DNA from: Toxorhynchites rutilus septentrionalis
Taxonomy: Eukaryota; Arthropoda; Insecta; Diptera; Culicidae
Direction: 5' to 3'
DNA: 64,000 nt
Assembly (NCBI RefSeq): GCF_029784135.1
Contig: NC_073744.1
Coordinates: forward strand, 15,900,941 to 15,964,940
Position numbers and translations under genes: made by a program. The notes under the pieces were generated by a model. The model saw only the letters and a program-made list of their open reading frames with translations, made no database searches and was not told the DNA's origin. Of the stretch, positions 1-11,130 are shown in pieces. The number at the start of each line of letters is the position of its first letter. Position 1 is the stretch's first letter.

Positions 1-535
1 TGTGTGCCTCTTTGCTCTTCGTGTGCGAAGCACAGGTAATTAAACCATCGAAATTGTTCAATATTCCATCAACTGAGGGGTCTTTGATAATCATCCACAG
101 CTCACCTTTACACCATCCTGGGGCAAACGAGCTCCCACACCACTGGGCATGAACATGCAGAATGTGCTTGGCGTTCAAGATAACTGCAAAACACCCGTTG
201 AGGCGCTAACCGTAATCTACCATTTGATTCAGGTATTTGAATGTTAGTCATGAACGAAAAGAACCTCTCCAAATATAATTTTGTCCCCCACAGAACGAGG
301 CACAGAAAATCCTTGAGTGCAACCAGAAATAAGCCGAAGACTACTTGTTGTCCACTTTGCGACTCTGATTTTGTTCCCTTTCGAAAATAATAAAATACTA
401 ATAATATAGACCGCAAGTAATGGCATAAGCAAACTAAAAATGTTTTTTTCAACATGACTGTCGTACCGAAATATCCAAAAGGTTCATTAGGCCCCAATCA
501 TGCATCTTCCGGAGGGGAGAGAAACAAAAGTGACC
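1..535. other. No recognisable gene
   Basis: No exon with a known domain and no repeat with clear ends was recognised here. The minus-strand open frames are short and do not resemble a family. It lies beside the inverted-repeat element that follows. Confidence 0.4.
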
Positions 536-905
536 CTCGAAATTTCAAAGCGAACTTGATTAAAAATGTTGATTCCCACGAAAAACTACCCTATGCAAAA
601 TTATTACGAAAAATTTTACGAAAAATAAGTCCCAGAGTGTCGGTTTTTGACAAAAAAAAATCGAGATGACACTAGATCTCGACGTTTCATGCAATTTGAA
701 GACACTTGGCATCAATTTTTTTTTTCAAAAACCCCGATTTCCTTTACTTCCCCCTTGGGTGATTTTCCGGTTTTCAAAAAACTCAAACTTTGACCGTTGT
801 GTGACACTAGTAAATGAAGTCCAATTGAGCTGATATTTTGCATAGACTAGTTTTTCGTGGAAATCAACATTTTTATTCAAGTTCGCTTTGAAAATTCGAG
901 ATGGC
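536..905. mobile_element. Foldback MITE with about 75-bp inverted ends
   Basis: The left arm (about 536-605) and the right arm (about 830-905) are inverted copies. Both contain CAAAGCGAACTTGA and the blocks AAAAATGTTGAT and CACGAAAAACTA, with only scattered mismatches. The central 200 bp has no coding frame. This is the layout of a non-autonomous DNA transposon. The family is not assigned because no target duplication could be fixed. Confidence 0.75.
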
Positions 906-1266
906 CATTTTCATAGGCACTCTGGTGATCACCCATATTTTAGCGAGAACCAGTCACGGTGAGCCAGGATTGTTAAAGGGGAAGCATTTTATTCTGTAGA
1001 AAATTTATCATGACATTTTTTTCAAGAATTTTGTGAAGAAAATATTTTTTGAGATCCGTTAATTTAGTTTTTCGGCTCCAATTTTGAACTTTACAAAATT
1101 GAAAGGATGAAAGATGACACACACGTTTATTTTTGATACAGTTGAACCCCGATTATCTGCGAGTGGATGATCCGCTATAGACCATCCCGAAATTTGTCAG
1201 TTTGTCAGGCTGTTTCGTCTTGGTTATGGCTATCACATTATCTGACCACTGGTGTACACGACATTG

Positions 1267-2253
1267 TAACGGGTGTTAAATAAAAAATTAGAATTTTTTC
1301 AATACCTTTCAGTAACTCAAATAAAGAGCGTAAAATTTTCTTTGTCCAAGAAAATCGCTCTTTGGGCTCCCTAGAAACAGTAGGCGTGTTTGGTTTTGCT
1401 AGTTTGAATTTAGTCAAAGCAAAGATGGCGTCGAAACAGCACTGCTGCGCGAACGCATTGTACGGTTCTACGAAATGCATTTCCAGCAAGGAAAAAAGTT
1501 CACGGTGGCACATTTTAAGGAAGAAAATGTACCTGTCAGTACGGTATATCGTATCCTGGGTTCCCTGAACTTAGAGCGGAAGGTCGGAAGTGGTCGTCCG
1601 GTGACGATAATGACGAAGCAGAGGAAGACATCGTTAGAGAAGCTGTTTGTCAAGCACAAGTTTGAAAAAAAGGTTATGTTGTACATCGCCATTTCTGACC
1701 GGGGCATTTCAAAGCCTTGGTTTAAGCCGAGCGGTCTGGCAATCAACCACCAAATCTATCGAGAAGAGTGCCTCGATAAAATCCTGCTGCCGTTCCTGAA
1801 CGAGCATCACGCGGATGGGAAGTACGTCTTCTGGCCGGACAAGGCGTCTTCCCATTACGCCAAGAAGACGCTGGCGTATCTTGAGGAGAAAAAGATACCG
1901 TTCGTGCCGAAAGATCGTAACCCAACAAACTTGCCCCAGTGCCGCCCAATAGAGGATTTCTTTGGCTCACTCAGTGCCCTAGTGTATAAAAACAATTGGA
2001 GAGCCAAGGACACGAAGCAACTGACTACAAGAATCTGGAAAATGGACGTAAGTGCCGTACAACGTTCTTTTGAGAGCATCGCGACAAAGTTGCGTCGAAC
2101 AGCAGACCACGGCCCTTACTCAAACATTCACTGACATTTTTTTGAAGAAAATACATTATGTTATTAATAAAAAATACTGAAATCGATGAAAAAAAATTAA
2201 AAAAAATTTATATGTGATTGAAAAAAATCTCATTTTTTATTTAACACCCGTTA
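1267..2253 (+). mobile_element. Tc1/mariner element, DD37E (ITmD37E-like) group
   Basis: The element runs 1269-2251 with TA on each side (1267-1268 and 2252-2253), the Tc1/mariner target duplication. The inverted ends are about 35 bp, starting ACGGGTGTTAAATAAAAAAT, and differ at only a few positions. It encloses a transposase with a 37-residue gap between the second and third catalytic residues. ITmD37E elements of this kind are known from mosquitoes. At about 983 bp it is shorter than an intact element of roughly 1.3 kb. Confidence 0.9.
1424..2134 (+). pseudogene. Broken DD37E mariner transposase
   Basis: This is a transposase that would bind the element's ends and cut and join DNA through a DDE/D active site. 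The reading frame starts MASKQ at 1424, then needs a +1 shift near 1438 to continue as ALLRERIVRFYEMHF. A helix-turn-helix (VPVSTVYRIL) follows. The middle is deleted: the frame jumps from the DNA-binding part to KVMLYIAISDRGISKPWF, so the first catalytic Asp is missing. The second Asp (WPDKASSHY) and, 37 residues later, the Glu (CRPIEDFFG) are present. The copy cannot be active. The frame from 1475 to 2134 is open, so the deletion may be fairly recent. Confidence 0.9.
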
Positions 2254-2829
2254 GATGGATAGTTTAATGATTTCTGAATTGATAAAACATAGTTTTCATG
2301 CTAAATTTGTTGTTTCTCTTGCAACAGTCTCACAATGCCCAAACAACAAATTGGGAACCTACAGTTTGAGGAATATTCCAGATAACGATAGAAACATTCC
2401 ACGGCTCCAAAGCGCCGCATCCGTAAGAGTTGAGAAGGTATTTGCAAACGTGATGAACTACCACTCTTCACTATGAAAAAAGACGTTGAAATTAACACTT
2501 TATATTATAAATCGGATGTTTCGCAGAATGTCGAGAAGCCAAGTAGGAAAGGTTGTACGGGAATTATCCTTAAGTGTTTCAGCAGGATGGAACGACTTCT
2601 CATGCTACTAATCTAGTTCAGAATAGATGTATGGCCTCCTGATTTACCATATCTAAACCACTTTTTTACTCTATTTGTTTGTTTATTTAGGCTCATGTTA
2701 CATGTATAAGGTATCCATAATTTGTAAATTACACAGTAGCCATTTAGGCGTAAGATTATTGCTTCTGTTCCATTACATATGGTACATTACACAAAATCCA
2801 CTCAGGCGTAAGAGTATTCTTTTGGTTCT

Positions 2830-3111
2830 TCCATCGTTCAGTTAGAACGAACGGCGAAAACAGTTGATATGATCATTGTTGTGTTATTAATAGCACAACA
2901 GTTTCTTACAGAGCACTTTCAAGCAGAGCTTGTATGGATTAAGAGAGGCCAGGACTCCTACCGTGAATCGATATCCAACGCTATAGATTGTTGCGTGGAT
3001 GAAGGTATTCTATAACAACACAAAGATGATCAATTGAGGGCCCCGAGTCTTGAACTCACAATCGATCGCTTAGTGAGTGAACGCGCAACCTATGTGGCTA
3101 CGAAGACCCCC
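2830..3111 (-). mobile_element. tRNA-derived SINE
   Basis: Read on the minus strand from 3111, the head resembles a tRNA: an A-box-like TAGCCACATAGGTTG and a B-box-like GTGAGTTCAAGACTC about 35 bp later, the internal pol III promoter arrangement. A shorter copy of the same head lies at 19779-19855, so it is a repeat family rather than a tRNA gene. The 3' end is approximate. Confidence 0.7.
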
Positions 3112-4440
3112 AGATCTACACTCCTTGGATTACTTTATATGTTCATACAGTCTGTCAAAAATTAATTGTTTGACCTAGTTTAAGGCATTGATCTTCGAAT
3201 TTGGGACGAAATTCATTTGCGACGGCTACGACGGGTTTTTAAACTGGTCAAAAAGGTTAAAAACGATGTTATTCCGAAACATGTGTTGTAATGGTCAACA
3301 TAATATTACCTTTCATTCAATAAATTCTGGATATCTCATGTAAAATTGTCTAAATATTTGTATGAGAAACTATTGGACACTGTGTACAGAGCTTTGTTCA
3401 TTTACCTTTGGGGTTGTCTACATACCACGCGCCTTTAGATTGGCAACCATGTTCGGCCAAGAGCAAGCGAGATAATTAAGAGAGACAGAGAGGTGAAACA
3501 GGCGACGACGCGACACCCCTCGCCCGAAAATCAATCATTTTGCGAAACTGTATGTAGAAAATGATCGTTTTCGCACACTTCCCATTAAGTGATATCAATC
3601 AAACTTTAATCGATTACTCACAAGATAATAAATTTTCATCTGCCGTCGCATTGTGTAGTGAAAAACGTTTTAAAACTCGAGCTAGTGCTCTGAAAGTTAA
3701 ATTTTAATTTTTCAATTTTCCGCAATGGATTTGTTTGTATTGGTGAAAGCATCGTTATTTTTTCGACACTGATGCCAGACAACTTGGTTCTAAAAACCAA
3801 GGCCTCTATATATACCTCTCTACAAGCTCTCTACAAACTGCTACGATGCTTATTCGAACGATGCATGCTATGTTCGGATTTCGCGAATTTATGTGAAAAA
3901 GAAGGGATGATTTTGTAGAATCTCATTCTCATTTCCACTACTCTCGCATGTGGAAATACAAAAAAGAGGTATCCTAGCAATAACAAAACAAACAGCCCCC
4001 GCTCCGCAAACCGTAATCCCCTTCTTATTGAAGTGATGATGTTGCTTCACCTGTTATACATTGATATAAGCGCCTTGATAAAAACCACTCAATAAAATGT
4101 TATTACTGTTGTTATGTTATGTTGGCGTTTCATGTCATGGAAATCAATGAAATAAAATTGTGTTGATATCAAATTATTGTTTTTATGTTTAATGGGTCTA
4201 TAATGTAAGTTTTAGCAACTTTAAAATCGGTTAAGAAAATTGTATTGCAGAGCTCGGAATACTGCCACGGCTGCCTCTGCCTCCATCATTAGTAGGGTAT
4301 CCGTTGTTCATTGCAACTATCTTTAGCTGTGTAAAAGATGCCCAAGACGCAAACTCGGTTGATGCGAAGGAATCAACCTTGCGAATCTGGATTGGCACTT
4401 TACAGGGTTGAAGTAAGGAAAAGTGTCGAGTGAATTACCC
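3112..4440. other. AT-rich intergenic stretch without a gene
   Basis: There is no open frame of note and no recognised domain. There are scattered low-complexity runs and no clear element ends. Confidence 0.4.
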
Positions 4441-4447
4441 TTGTTCC

Positions 4448-4660
4448 TGGAACAAACTGAATTGACTGCCTTCGCATTAATTCCCTACGGAACGAGCCAC
4501 GAACGGAAGCTAACCAGTGTTATTCCTTTCAACAAATTGAACTGACTGCCTTCGCACAAATTTCGTACGGAACAAGCCACGAACGGGAGCAGAATCAATC
4601 TATTAAATATCAACTAAGCGGGAGGATCAACGAGTACAAGATCTTCACGGTACGTGTGAA
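4448..4660. repeat. 77-bp tandem duplication, dispersed family
   Basis: Two neighbouring units (about 4448-4510 and 4525-4587) share TGACTGCCTTCGCA, TACGGAAC and CCACGAACGG. They are followed by TAAGCGGGAGGATCAACGAG. The same order of motifs recurs at 10960-11070, where the frame reads STKREDQREQDLHELR. That suggests the leader and gag start of a retroelement, but this is inference and no polymerase gene is nearby. Confidence 0.55.
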
Positions 4661-5352
4661 GGAAAGAGAAAACTATAAACGTTCTTGCCTCTTTGTATAT
4701 AAATCCTTTCACTATCGTCATTACCATACAACTCCTGGCTAATGTTTATCTAAGATTTGTAACTGCATTCTAAAACCAACGGAGCCTAGCGCGATATGAA
4801 ATGTTTGCGATCGTTTTGGTCCCTCTCCTTTCACTGTTTTATTGCACCCGCTCCCAATAGGTTGTTTATTTTAGGATCGTACACTCGGCTCGCGTTCATC
4901 GTGTAATGTTTTCCGTCTGTCCTTCTTTCGATCGTTTATGATGTTAAAATTGACTTGCCTTTCAATTTCTTATAAGCTTTGCTTAACCTTATCTACGAGT
5001 TTTTTTTATGTATTCGGAAGGAATATTCATCGATTTTTTCATAAAGTGGTCATTATTTTTAGAAATTTAATGATTTCTTCTTTCCTACACAGATAATTTC
5101 CTCAGTTTTTTTATTGTGTTTGATGTCGGAAAATTGCAGAGGAATATCAATAACTTTTGAGTGATTGCAATGTAACCATGGGCGAACTTTATATGTCTCG
5201 AGCTCTGGGTAATTGTCGTGGCAAAACTTGAATCCTCGATTCCATCACATTTTGTTGACACTTTACTTCATATATTCCTTCAGGATGTTCAAGTAAACAT
5301 TATTCCGTACGATTACGAGTTTGAGTCACTGTATCTTGACAGTAATACCATG

Positions 5353-5814
5353 GACAGACATACAACTGTACTAGCGCTGTACGTGTACAGCGTTGTACAG
5401 GTACCACGATAGCATGACACACATACTTTGGTTGTACATTGTACCGCATGTCAGACTGACAATCAGAAGTTTGAATTTATTGCATTGTATTTTCACCAAT
5501 ATTTCAATGGAAAAGGTTTTTATTTAGCGTCTAAACTATCGAACACAACAAATATGTTTCCAATCTGAGTTATCAACTCAAGAGAAAGTCATTGAAAAGA
5601 ATGTATACCAAATGTTTTGATTCGTTTTGTTCATGCTACCCACCACTAACCGTCTATGGCGCTGCGCACAGTACAACTGTAGCCATGTACAGCGGTAAAA
5701 GAGGTCGGTACAGGTACAGCGATTGTACGGAGTTGCTTGCATTGTTCTAGCGCTGTACATGGTGACAGACATACAATTTTCGAAGTACAACGGTAGTACA
5801 GCTGTATGTCTGTC
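5353..5814. mobile_element. Candidate MITE with TGTAC-rich inverted ends
   Basis: The left end GACAGACATACAACTGTACT is matched by an inverted right end (5785-5814) with GACAGACATACAGCTGTACT. A further inverted copy of GACAGACATACAA lies inside at 5763-5775. The element is filled with TGTAC and GTAC steps. No coding capacity was found and the family is unknown. Confidence 0.6.
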
Positions 5815-6126
5815 ATAAGTATAAGTCGAATGTCTTTGAAACGAAGACATGTCTTTAAACCTGACATCTCTGCTCTTCACTCAATTACGAAAATATATTC
5901 CATCCAGCAATACTAATGCAAAGATATTTAAAGCATACCAGGGTAATTGCTACGTACGATGAATAACAATATGCTGTTGACAGCAATGACAACAGCTTCT
6001 GACTTGTACGGATGATTAAAGCAAAACAAACGGCGCAAAACAAAAACATCGTCTGGCAAGCTAGACGAAATTGTCGATCCATCTTTTTCCAACAAGAAAA
6101 ATCTTCAAAAAAAAGTGCCATAAATT

Positions 6127-7305
6127 ATGGAGATCGAGGCCCAATTACGGGGATCCACCGCTGCAGTGGAATTCCGTAATGATGTGTAAGTACAAGTGAG
6201 ATTCTAATGTGTGAAAAAAATCAAAATCTATGTTGCTCACAGCCCCAACGATAATCCGGAATCCTATTGCCGCCTGTGTTTTTCCGACCAGAACATTGTC
6301 AATCTGTTTCCTCCCGATGGCAGCTACATCCGCGAACTGACGGACAAAATTCGTCGCTGTGCGGGAGTGAAAATTTCGCTACGCGAAGACTATCCAGCTG
6401 GAATCTGCAGTATGTGTGTGACATTTCTGGACGAGATTCACCAGTTTCAAAAGCGAAGTAAACATTGCGACAGCATAATCAAGACGAAGCGAAACCTATT
6501 GGCGGAGATTAAGGTGAAGGTGGAGATGGGCGAAGATGATGGTTCTGTTGGAAATACTGCGCGTGATGTTGTCGAAACGAGGGCACCAGTTCACGAGGAA
6601 CCGGACGAATATGCCGGTGATGATTGTCTCACCGAAAGCAGTATTATAGCAGATGCCATAACCAGTTTGAACGGTCTTGGGGAGCTGATGGGCTCATTTC
6701 AAGGAGCGATCGAGCAACAGCAGCAGCAGTCTTTTCCGAAGATCGAACCACCTAATGCCGCCAATGCAAGCAAGGAACATCGGTGTATGGTTTGTGGGCG
6801 AGCTTTCCTCGATCGAGAGTCCTGGAAAATTCATTTGGATGTCCATGCCGGGGAACGTCCATACCAGTGTCTCGAGTGTTTGGCTCAGTTTAGGGAAAAG
6901 CGTTCACTATCTAGACACTTGAAGGCTGTTCACGAGGAAATACGGGACCGTAAATGTCCCCACTGCCCGAAATCATTCAAATACAGCCATCATCTAAGGT
7001 ACCACATAAGGACGCATACGGGAGAAAGACCCTACGTGTGTGTTATCTGCGGCGATAGCTTCTCCCAACACATCCAGTGGAAGCGACATCAGGTGAAGCA
7101 TCAGCAGCGACAAAACCAAATCCAGCTAACGCAAATGGGCATCGTTAATGAGGACTCATCGATCAAATGTGAGTTCTGTCCAAGAGTATTCTCGCGTCTA
7201 CAGGACTACAGGAGGCATGCCCCAAGCCACAATGCGGAGAATTTGAATCTCGACAGCTTAGCAGAGCACCAGTTAGCTACACTGCAGACACTACATCACC
7301 GTTAG
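6127..7305 (+). CDS. ZAD-C2H2 zinc-finger protein (five fingers)
   Basis: A putative nuclear DNA-binding regulator of 373 residues. Exons are 6127-6185 and 6243-7305. The 57-bp intron has GTAAGT at 6186 and CACAG before 6243, and the split codon joins in frame. The start is the ATG at 6127; an upstream stop excludes a start inside the intron. The ZAD (residues 27-100) has its zinc pairs at C29/C32 and C75/C78; in insects this domain mediates dimerisation. An acidic linker with a Gln run follows, then C2H2 fingers near 201-221, 229-250, 258-278, 286-306 and 329-349. The third and fourth are joined by the classical TGERPY linker. The gene converges on another ZAD gene. The target is unknown. 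Confidence 0.93.
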
Positions 7306-7375
7306 AGACAAGACCGATGTCGGGTAGTACAATTTGCGCTTACCAACACTGTTGGTACGCACACACACTGCAATG

Positions 7376-7381
7376 AATAAA
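7376..7381 (+). terminator. Polyadenylation signal AATAAA
   Basis: An AATAAA lies 71 bp after the stop codon of the 6127-7305 gene. The converging gene's own signals (TTTATT on this strand, at 7406-7411 and 7437-7442) are within 65 bp, so the two 3' UTRs probably abut or overlap. Confidence 0.75.
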
Positions 7382-7464
7382 TCTTAGACGTTCAGTTTTT
7401 TGCTATTTATTCAAGGAGAAAGAACCGACGGCTGAGTTTATTTATGACATGTGAAGTTTTATCT

Positions 7465-8331
7465 TCAATTAGCTATCTTTCTTTTACTTCCCGTCGCCTG
7501 CACCCGAGTACATTTACTCATCATCTCCAACATGTTACGGTTCAGTTCATCCAACTCCAAGCGCCTTCCTATAAGTGAAACATCCTCTCGATGCGCCTGC
7601 AGCAAATGTTTGGCGCATTCAAATTTAAAAGCAAACGTCGTGCCACATTGCCAACAATCCCACAACTCAACTTCCGATGAATCGTCTGAATTCAGCGAAT
7701 CATCCGGAGGTTCACTCTTCAAGGCAATCGTTTGGGTATCCTCTGGTAAGATCTCTAGAAACAGCGCATCCGACCTAGATTCGCTCGATGGTTCATCAAG
7801 ACTCATCAATGGGTCAACAGTATCCGATATAGTGCCATCTGAGATGTCGATAGTACTCTCTTCAGTCCTCATTTGAACTTGGATTGGCACTTTTCTCATT
7901 TTAGTGGCCGGTGTCTCTTGTACTGTCGGAAGCGCATAGTTATCAGTGGGGAAGTTCATAATGTTTATGTTTCTTGCATGATATGCCACCAGTGCACGAT
8001 TATTGCTGCAAATTTGCTGCTGATACATATAGAAATTACTAATCGTCTGAGCGCAGTTTTGACAAATAAAAAAGATTTTTTTTCGCTTTGGTATGATCAA
8101 AATCCCAGTGCAGGCATAGATCATGTCCAGCATGTCATCTCGAACCCTAGTCCTTCCCGAACAAAGTGGTTGGAGGCGTTGAATTGTGAAACACAACCGA
8201 CAATAATCTGTTTGCTCAAGAGGGATCGGCAATGGGCCTGGCTTGAAGCCGAGCTCTTCAGTTTGAGTTTTTTTGGAATGTTTTGAACTTAATCCCGTCG
8301 TTTCCGAGGTTTGAGGATGGTCCATTGGCAT
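7465..8331 (-). CDS. ZAD protein with a single C2H2 finger
   Basis: A putative nuclear regulator of 288 residues if the first in-frame ATG (8331-8329) is used. The frame stays open to 8448 without another ATG, so an upstream exon remains possible. The ZAD has zinc pairs C44/C47 and C90/C93, with a short N-terminal extension before it. A long acidic Ser/Asp-rich linker leads to one C2H2 finger near the end (C226, C229, H242, H247). With only one finger, DNA binding would probably depend on dimerisation through the ZAD. It is tail to tail with the five-finger ZAD gene at 6127-7305, with stop codons 160 bp apart. No downstream exon is needed, because polyadenylation signals follow at 7437-7442 and 7406-7411. 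Confidence 0.85.
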   Translation of the reverse strand: MPMDHPQTSETTGLSSKHSKKTQTEELGFKPGPLPIPLEQTDYCRLCFTIQRLQPLCSGRTRVRDDMLDMIYACTGILIIPKRKKIFFICQNCAQTISNFYMYQQQICSNNRALVAYHARNINIMNFPTDNYALPTVQETPATKMRKVPIQVQMRTEESTIDISDGTISDTVDPLMSLDEPSSESRSDALFLEILPEDTQTIALKSEPPDDSLNSDDSSEVELWDCWQCGTTFAFKFECAKHLLQAHREDVSLIGRRLELDELNRNMLEMMSKCTRVQATGSKRKIAN

Positions 8332-8950
8332 GTTTTCAGAGTGATGGTTTGCGCTCTTAAATGAATCCGTAGCTCCGAGAGAGTGGACTGTATAACCGAA
8401 TTTTGGCTCAACGTAAACAAATAAACACCCGTACGCGTGAACTTTCAAACATAAACTGATTTATTTCTGTTTCATGCACTGATAGTAAATTGGTTTGAGT
8501 TTGGGTGGAATCAAGATAGTTACATTGGGAGAGAACATTGAGATAAAATCACTTGAGTATTCTAAGGCCATGTTCTCACTACAGTGGGGCGTCAATGTGG
8601 CGTGAGCGGGGCGTGTTCACTTCTCGCCTCGATATTTTAATTCACTCACATTGCACCGTGCCAGCGGCGTGTCTTCGACGTGTTTCATGAAAATTATCAA
8701 TGTGTGTTTTGACGTAGGACTACGTCTTTCATTTCTATACCGGGGTGTAAAATCAAAGTTTCGAAAACGAAAGCGTTACGCCGGAGACCGAGATTTTGAG
8801 CGTTAATAGCTCCTAAACAACTGAACGAAATGGTATGATAGATACTTCATTCGAAAGATAAAATGTCTACGCGTTCTATACTTGTTACTTTCTGATCCAA
8901 AAACTTGTTTCAATAGTCTTAAAATTGCTTTCAAAACAGGCTATTGAAAT

Positions 8951-8968
8951 CACCAATCGGTATATAAG
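8951..8968 (+). promoter_or_regulatory. CCAAT and TATATAAG promoter-like block
   Basis: CCAAT at 8953-8957 is followed directly by TATATAAG at 8961-8968, a strong pol II core-promoter arrangement. No gene follows in the same orientation, so it may be a promoter carried by the repeat. It is a sequence match only. Confidence 0.45.
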
Positions 8969-9256
8969 CGAGCGCCGCTCGGAAATCCACTAAGTTCAAA
9001 TTGAACAGCGATTGGAGCATGTTGTCGCTGTTGTGGTGAAGCTCTTTGTTTATCATGAAAGCGCGGATGAACGGTGTCACCAAGAGCATGTTTGTGCACC
9101 TTAGGCCAGAAGGGAATCCATCAAGAGGAGAGTGATGCCACAAACGGTTCCCCGGGAAGATCTCGAAGCAGCCGCTACACACACACACACACATTCACGC
9201 GCGGAATTCTTTCCGTTTGGATGCCATTCAGCATCGAGAAAGATCCGGAAAATAAT

Positions 9257-9581
9257 CTGCCAGATCCTCTGGGAATTTAAAAATGCATTCATGTGAAACA
9301 GTTTATTTGAATGTTTTCTATTCATGTAACACTGTGACCAAATATGTTTCAATCAAGTGCTATTAACAGATGGTTATCGAGTTAGCATTAACCACTGGTG
9401 GGCTTCCAGTATCGAGGAAAATGTGGAAATATCTAATCGTTACTGAAAATAATCTGCCAGTTCCTATGGGAATTTAAAAATACATTCATGTGAAACAGTT
9501 TATTTTAATGTTTTCTATCCATGTAACACTGTGACCAAATACATTTGGTTTTGTGATTTTTCAATCAATCGCAATTAACAG
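9257..9581. repeat. Imperfect direct duplication, about 190-bp period
   Basis: Two units (about 9257-9370 and 9449-9581) share CTGCCAG, GGGAATTTAAAAA, CATTCATGTGAAACAGTTTA and GTAACACTGTGACCAAATA. They differ by small changes and one insertion. The duplication lies inside the 8708-9771 unit. Confidence 0.75.
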
Positions 9582-10337
9582 GATAGCTTCTGAAGATTAT
9601 TCTTCCCCATCAGTAGGATATTTCCGTATCCAATATTGGATGCATAAAACCATGTGCCTCCAACGTAACGCTCTCGTTTTCGAGGTCCCCCAAATATTCA
9701 TTCATTCAGAATGAATTCAGATTCAACTTCAAACAAATTATCTCTAAATCAACGATAGTCCTACGTCACCCTTGCGGTTATACCATAGATATAACCCACT
9801 TCCTGTTTTTGGATGAAAGAATGAAAATTGGGTTATTTTTAAAAATTCCAACATAGTTGGACGTATCCGGCTAAAAACTTGGAGGGTGAAAACCGTAAAA
9901 AATAAAAAGAAAATCAAAAAAATTATAATTATGTCACTCCTACAAACAAACATATGCAAGAGAGAAGCGGAGAAGTACAAATATCGCCGGCGTGAAGTGT
10001 TTTCGGTTGCACGACAGCCACACGCCAAAACCACGCTCACGACACGTCAGCCTGGTGTGAACACACTCGATTAATCGTAAGCGTCACACGCCCCGCCCAA
10101 GCCACGCTGACGCCCCGCTGCAGTGAGAACAAGGTCTATATCGTGTTTTTCAGAACTCATTACAATAAATATAAAAACATCAATAGTGGTTTTCATTATA
10201 TGTATTATGTGAATTAGAATAAAGTTATATGATTTATCAAACAACACGAAAATAATAATTTAACAACTCAATTTTTATTTTCGTTCGAGTAGTTCGATTA
10301 TGAAAATCGTCTGGCAACCATCACTTGCGTTCGGTGA

Positions 10338-10872
10338 CCGGAATAAATCGCCACAGTAAACAACTGCAACAGAAACAACCGCTTAGAAAAAGTGTAGTAG
10401 GCTAGAAATATTTGGCGCGGGAAAAACATCATGTGCCTCACATTTCTATTATAAATTTATTCTCTTGTTCTCGTTTTTCGAAATTTATTCTGAGGACAAT
10501 GTAATGGGGACGAAGTCCCCATTTGGCGAGGATAAGGAATCGAGGCGGCCCATGCCGCCAAGATGACGCAATCCGAGTCCACCGCCGACCCGCCGTCGGA
10601 AGCGGCGGTGTCTCGCACGCAAACCTGGGATCCACTGATTGCCCGGTTAGTTTGAAACATAGGATACGATCCTTTAGCAATGTCCGACCGAGCTCTAGCG
10701 AGCGTCGGACGGTATACGTCTGCCCGGGGCGTTACGTTTGCCTGGGGCGATACGTTTGCCCGGTTAATTCTTGTTTTGAAATACAATACCGCGCCACAAT
10801 ATTTATAGCCTACTACACATTTTATAAGCGGTGGTTTCTGTTGCAGTCGTTTTCTGTGGCGATTTATTCCGG
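10338..10872. mobile_element. Foldback element with 100-bp arms and GC-rich core
   Basis: The left arm (10338-10425) starts CCGGAATAAATCGCCACAG. The right arm (about 10783-10872), inverted, repeats this and continues through CTGCAACAGAAAC and GTGTAGTAGGCTA. The interior (10490-10765) is unusually GC-rich, with short hairpins and an 18-bp minisatellite. The frames inside look repeat-derived and are not convincing genes. CTTGCGTTC occurs just outside both ends, but at unequal distances. Confidence 0.75.
10715..10763 (+). repeat. 18-bp minisatellite, about 2.7 units
   Basis: Units TACGTCTGCCCGGGGCGT, TACGTTTGCCTGGGGCGA and TACGTTTGCCCGG follow head to tail. On the plus strand they would read as a repeated YVCPGR-like hexapeptide. 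Confidence 0.85.
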
Positions 10873-10959
10873 GAACCCTTGCGTTCACTCGCGGCAAAAC
10901 ACTCCACGAACAGTTTTGTAATGAGTCTGGCTTGCACGTTACAGATTTCGAAGTAACCA

Positions 10960-11130
10960 AAGCCTTCGCACTAATTCCCTACGGAACGCGTTACGAACGG
11001 GAGTTTGAACAATTTGTCGAAATCTACTAAGCGGGAGGATCAACGAGAGCAAGATCTTCACGAACTCCGAGCGCAAATTATACAATTGATGCTTCGAAGG
11101 TTGGAAGTCTGGTTGCTGCTGATCTCTCGT
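10960..11130 (+). repeat. Second copy of the GCCTTCGCA / GCGGGAGGATC repeat
   Basis: It shares GCCTTCGCACTAATTCCCTA, ACGAACGGGAG and TAAGCGGGAGGATCAACGAG with 4448-4660. From about 11025 the plus-strand frame reads STKREDQREQDLHELRAQII, which looks like the start of a retroelement gag-type protein and then decays. The assignment is tentative. Confidence 0.5.

Larger units (their letters stand above)
8708..9771. repeat. Internal repeat unit bounded by GACGTAG motifs
   Basis: The left edge is TTTTGACGTAGGACTACGTC. At the right edge, on the opposite strand, is TGACGTAGGACTATCG. Between them are a CCAAT/TATA promoter-like block, an (AC) run and a tandem duplication. The same GACGTAG palindrome ends other repeats in this window, so this looks like an element nested inside the Harbinger-like one. 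Confidence 0.6.
8566..10136. mobile_element. PIF/Harbinger-like non-autonomous element, 1.57 kb
   Basis: The ends are long inverted repeats. Left: GGCCATGTTCTCACTACAG, then GGGGCGTCA, TGGCGTGAGCGGGGCGTG. Right, inverted: GACCTTGTTCTCACTGCAG, then GGGGCGTCAGCGTGGC. The flanks are TAA on the left and TAT on the right, compatible with a decayed 3-bp Harbinger-type duplication. There is no transposase. It carries a second repeat unit (8708-9771) inside. The class is assigned from the ends only. Confidence 0.7.

Noticed and set aside
6211..6242. Start of the first ZAD gene at GTG 6211
   Set aside because: An in-frame stop precedes it, and the segment is the end of a 57-bp intron. Splicing from 6127-6185 gives a proper ATG start and an intact ZAD.
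8931..9352. Overlapping frames within the Harbinger-like element
   Set aside because: They cross the (AC) run and the repeat units. No transposase motif was found.
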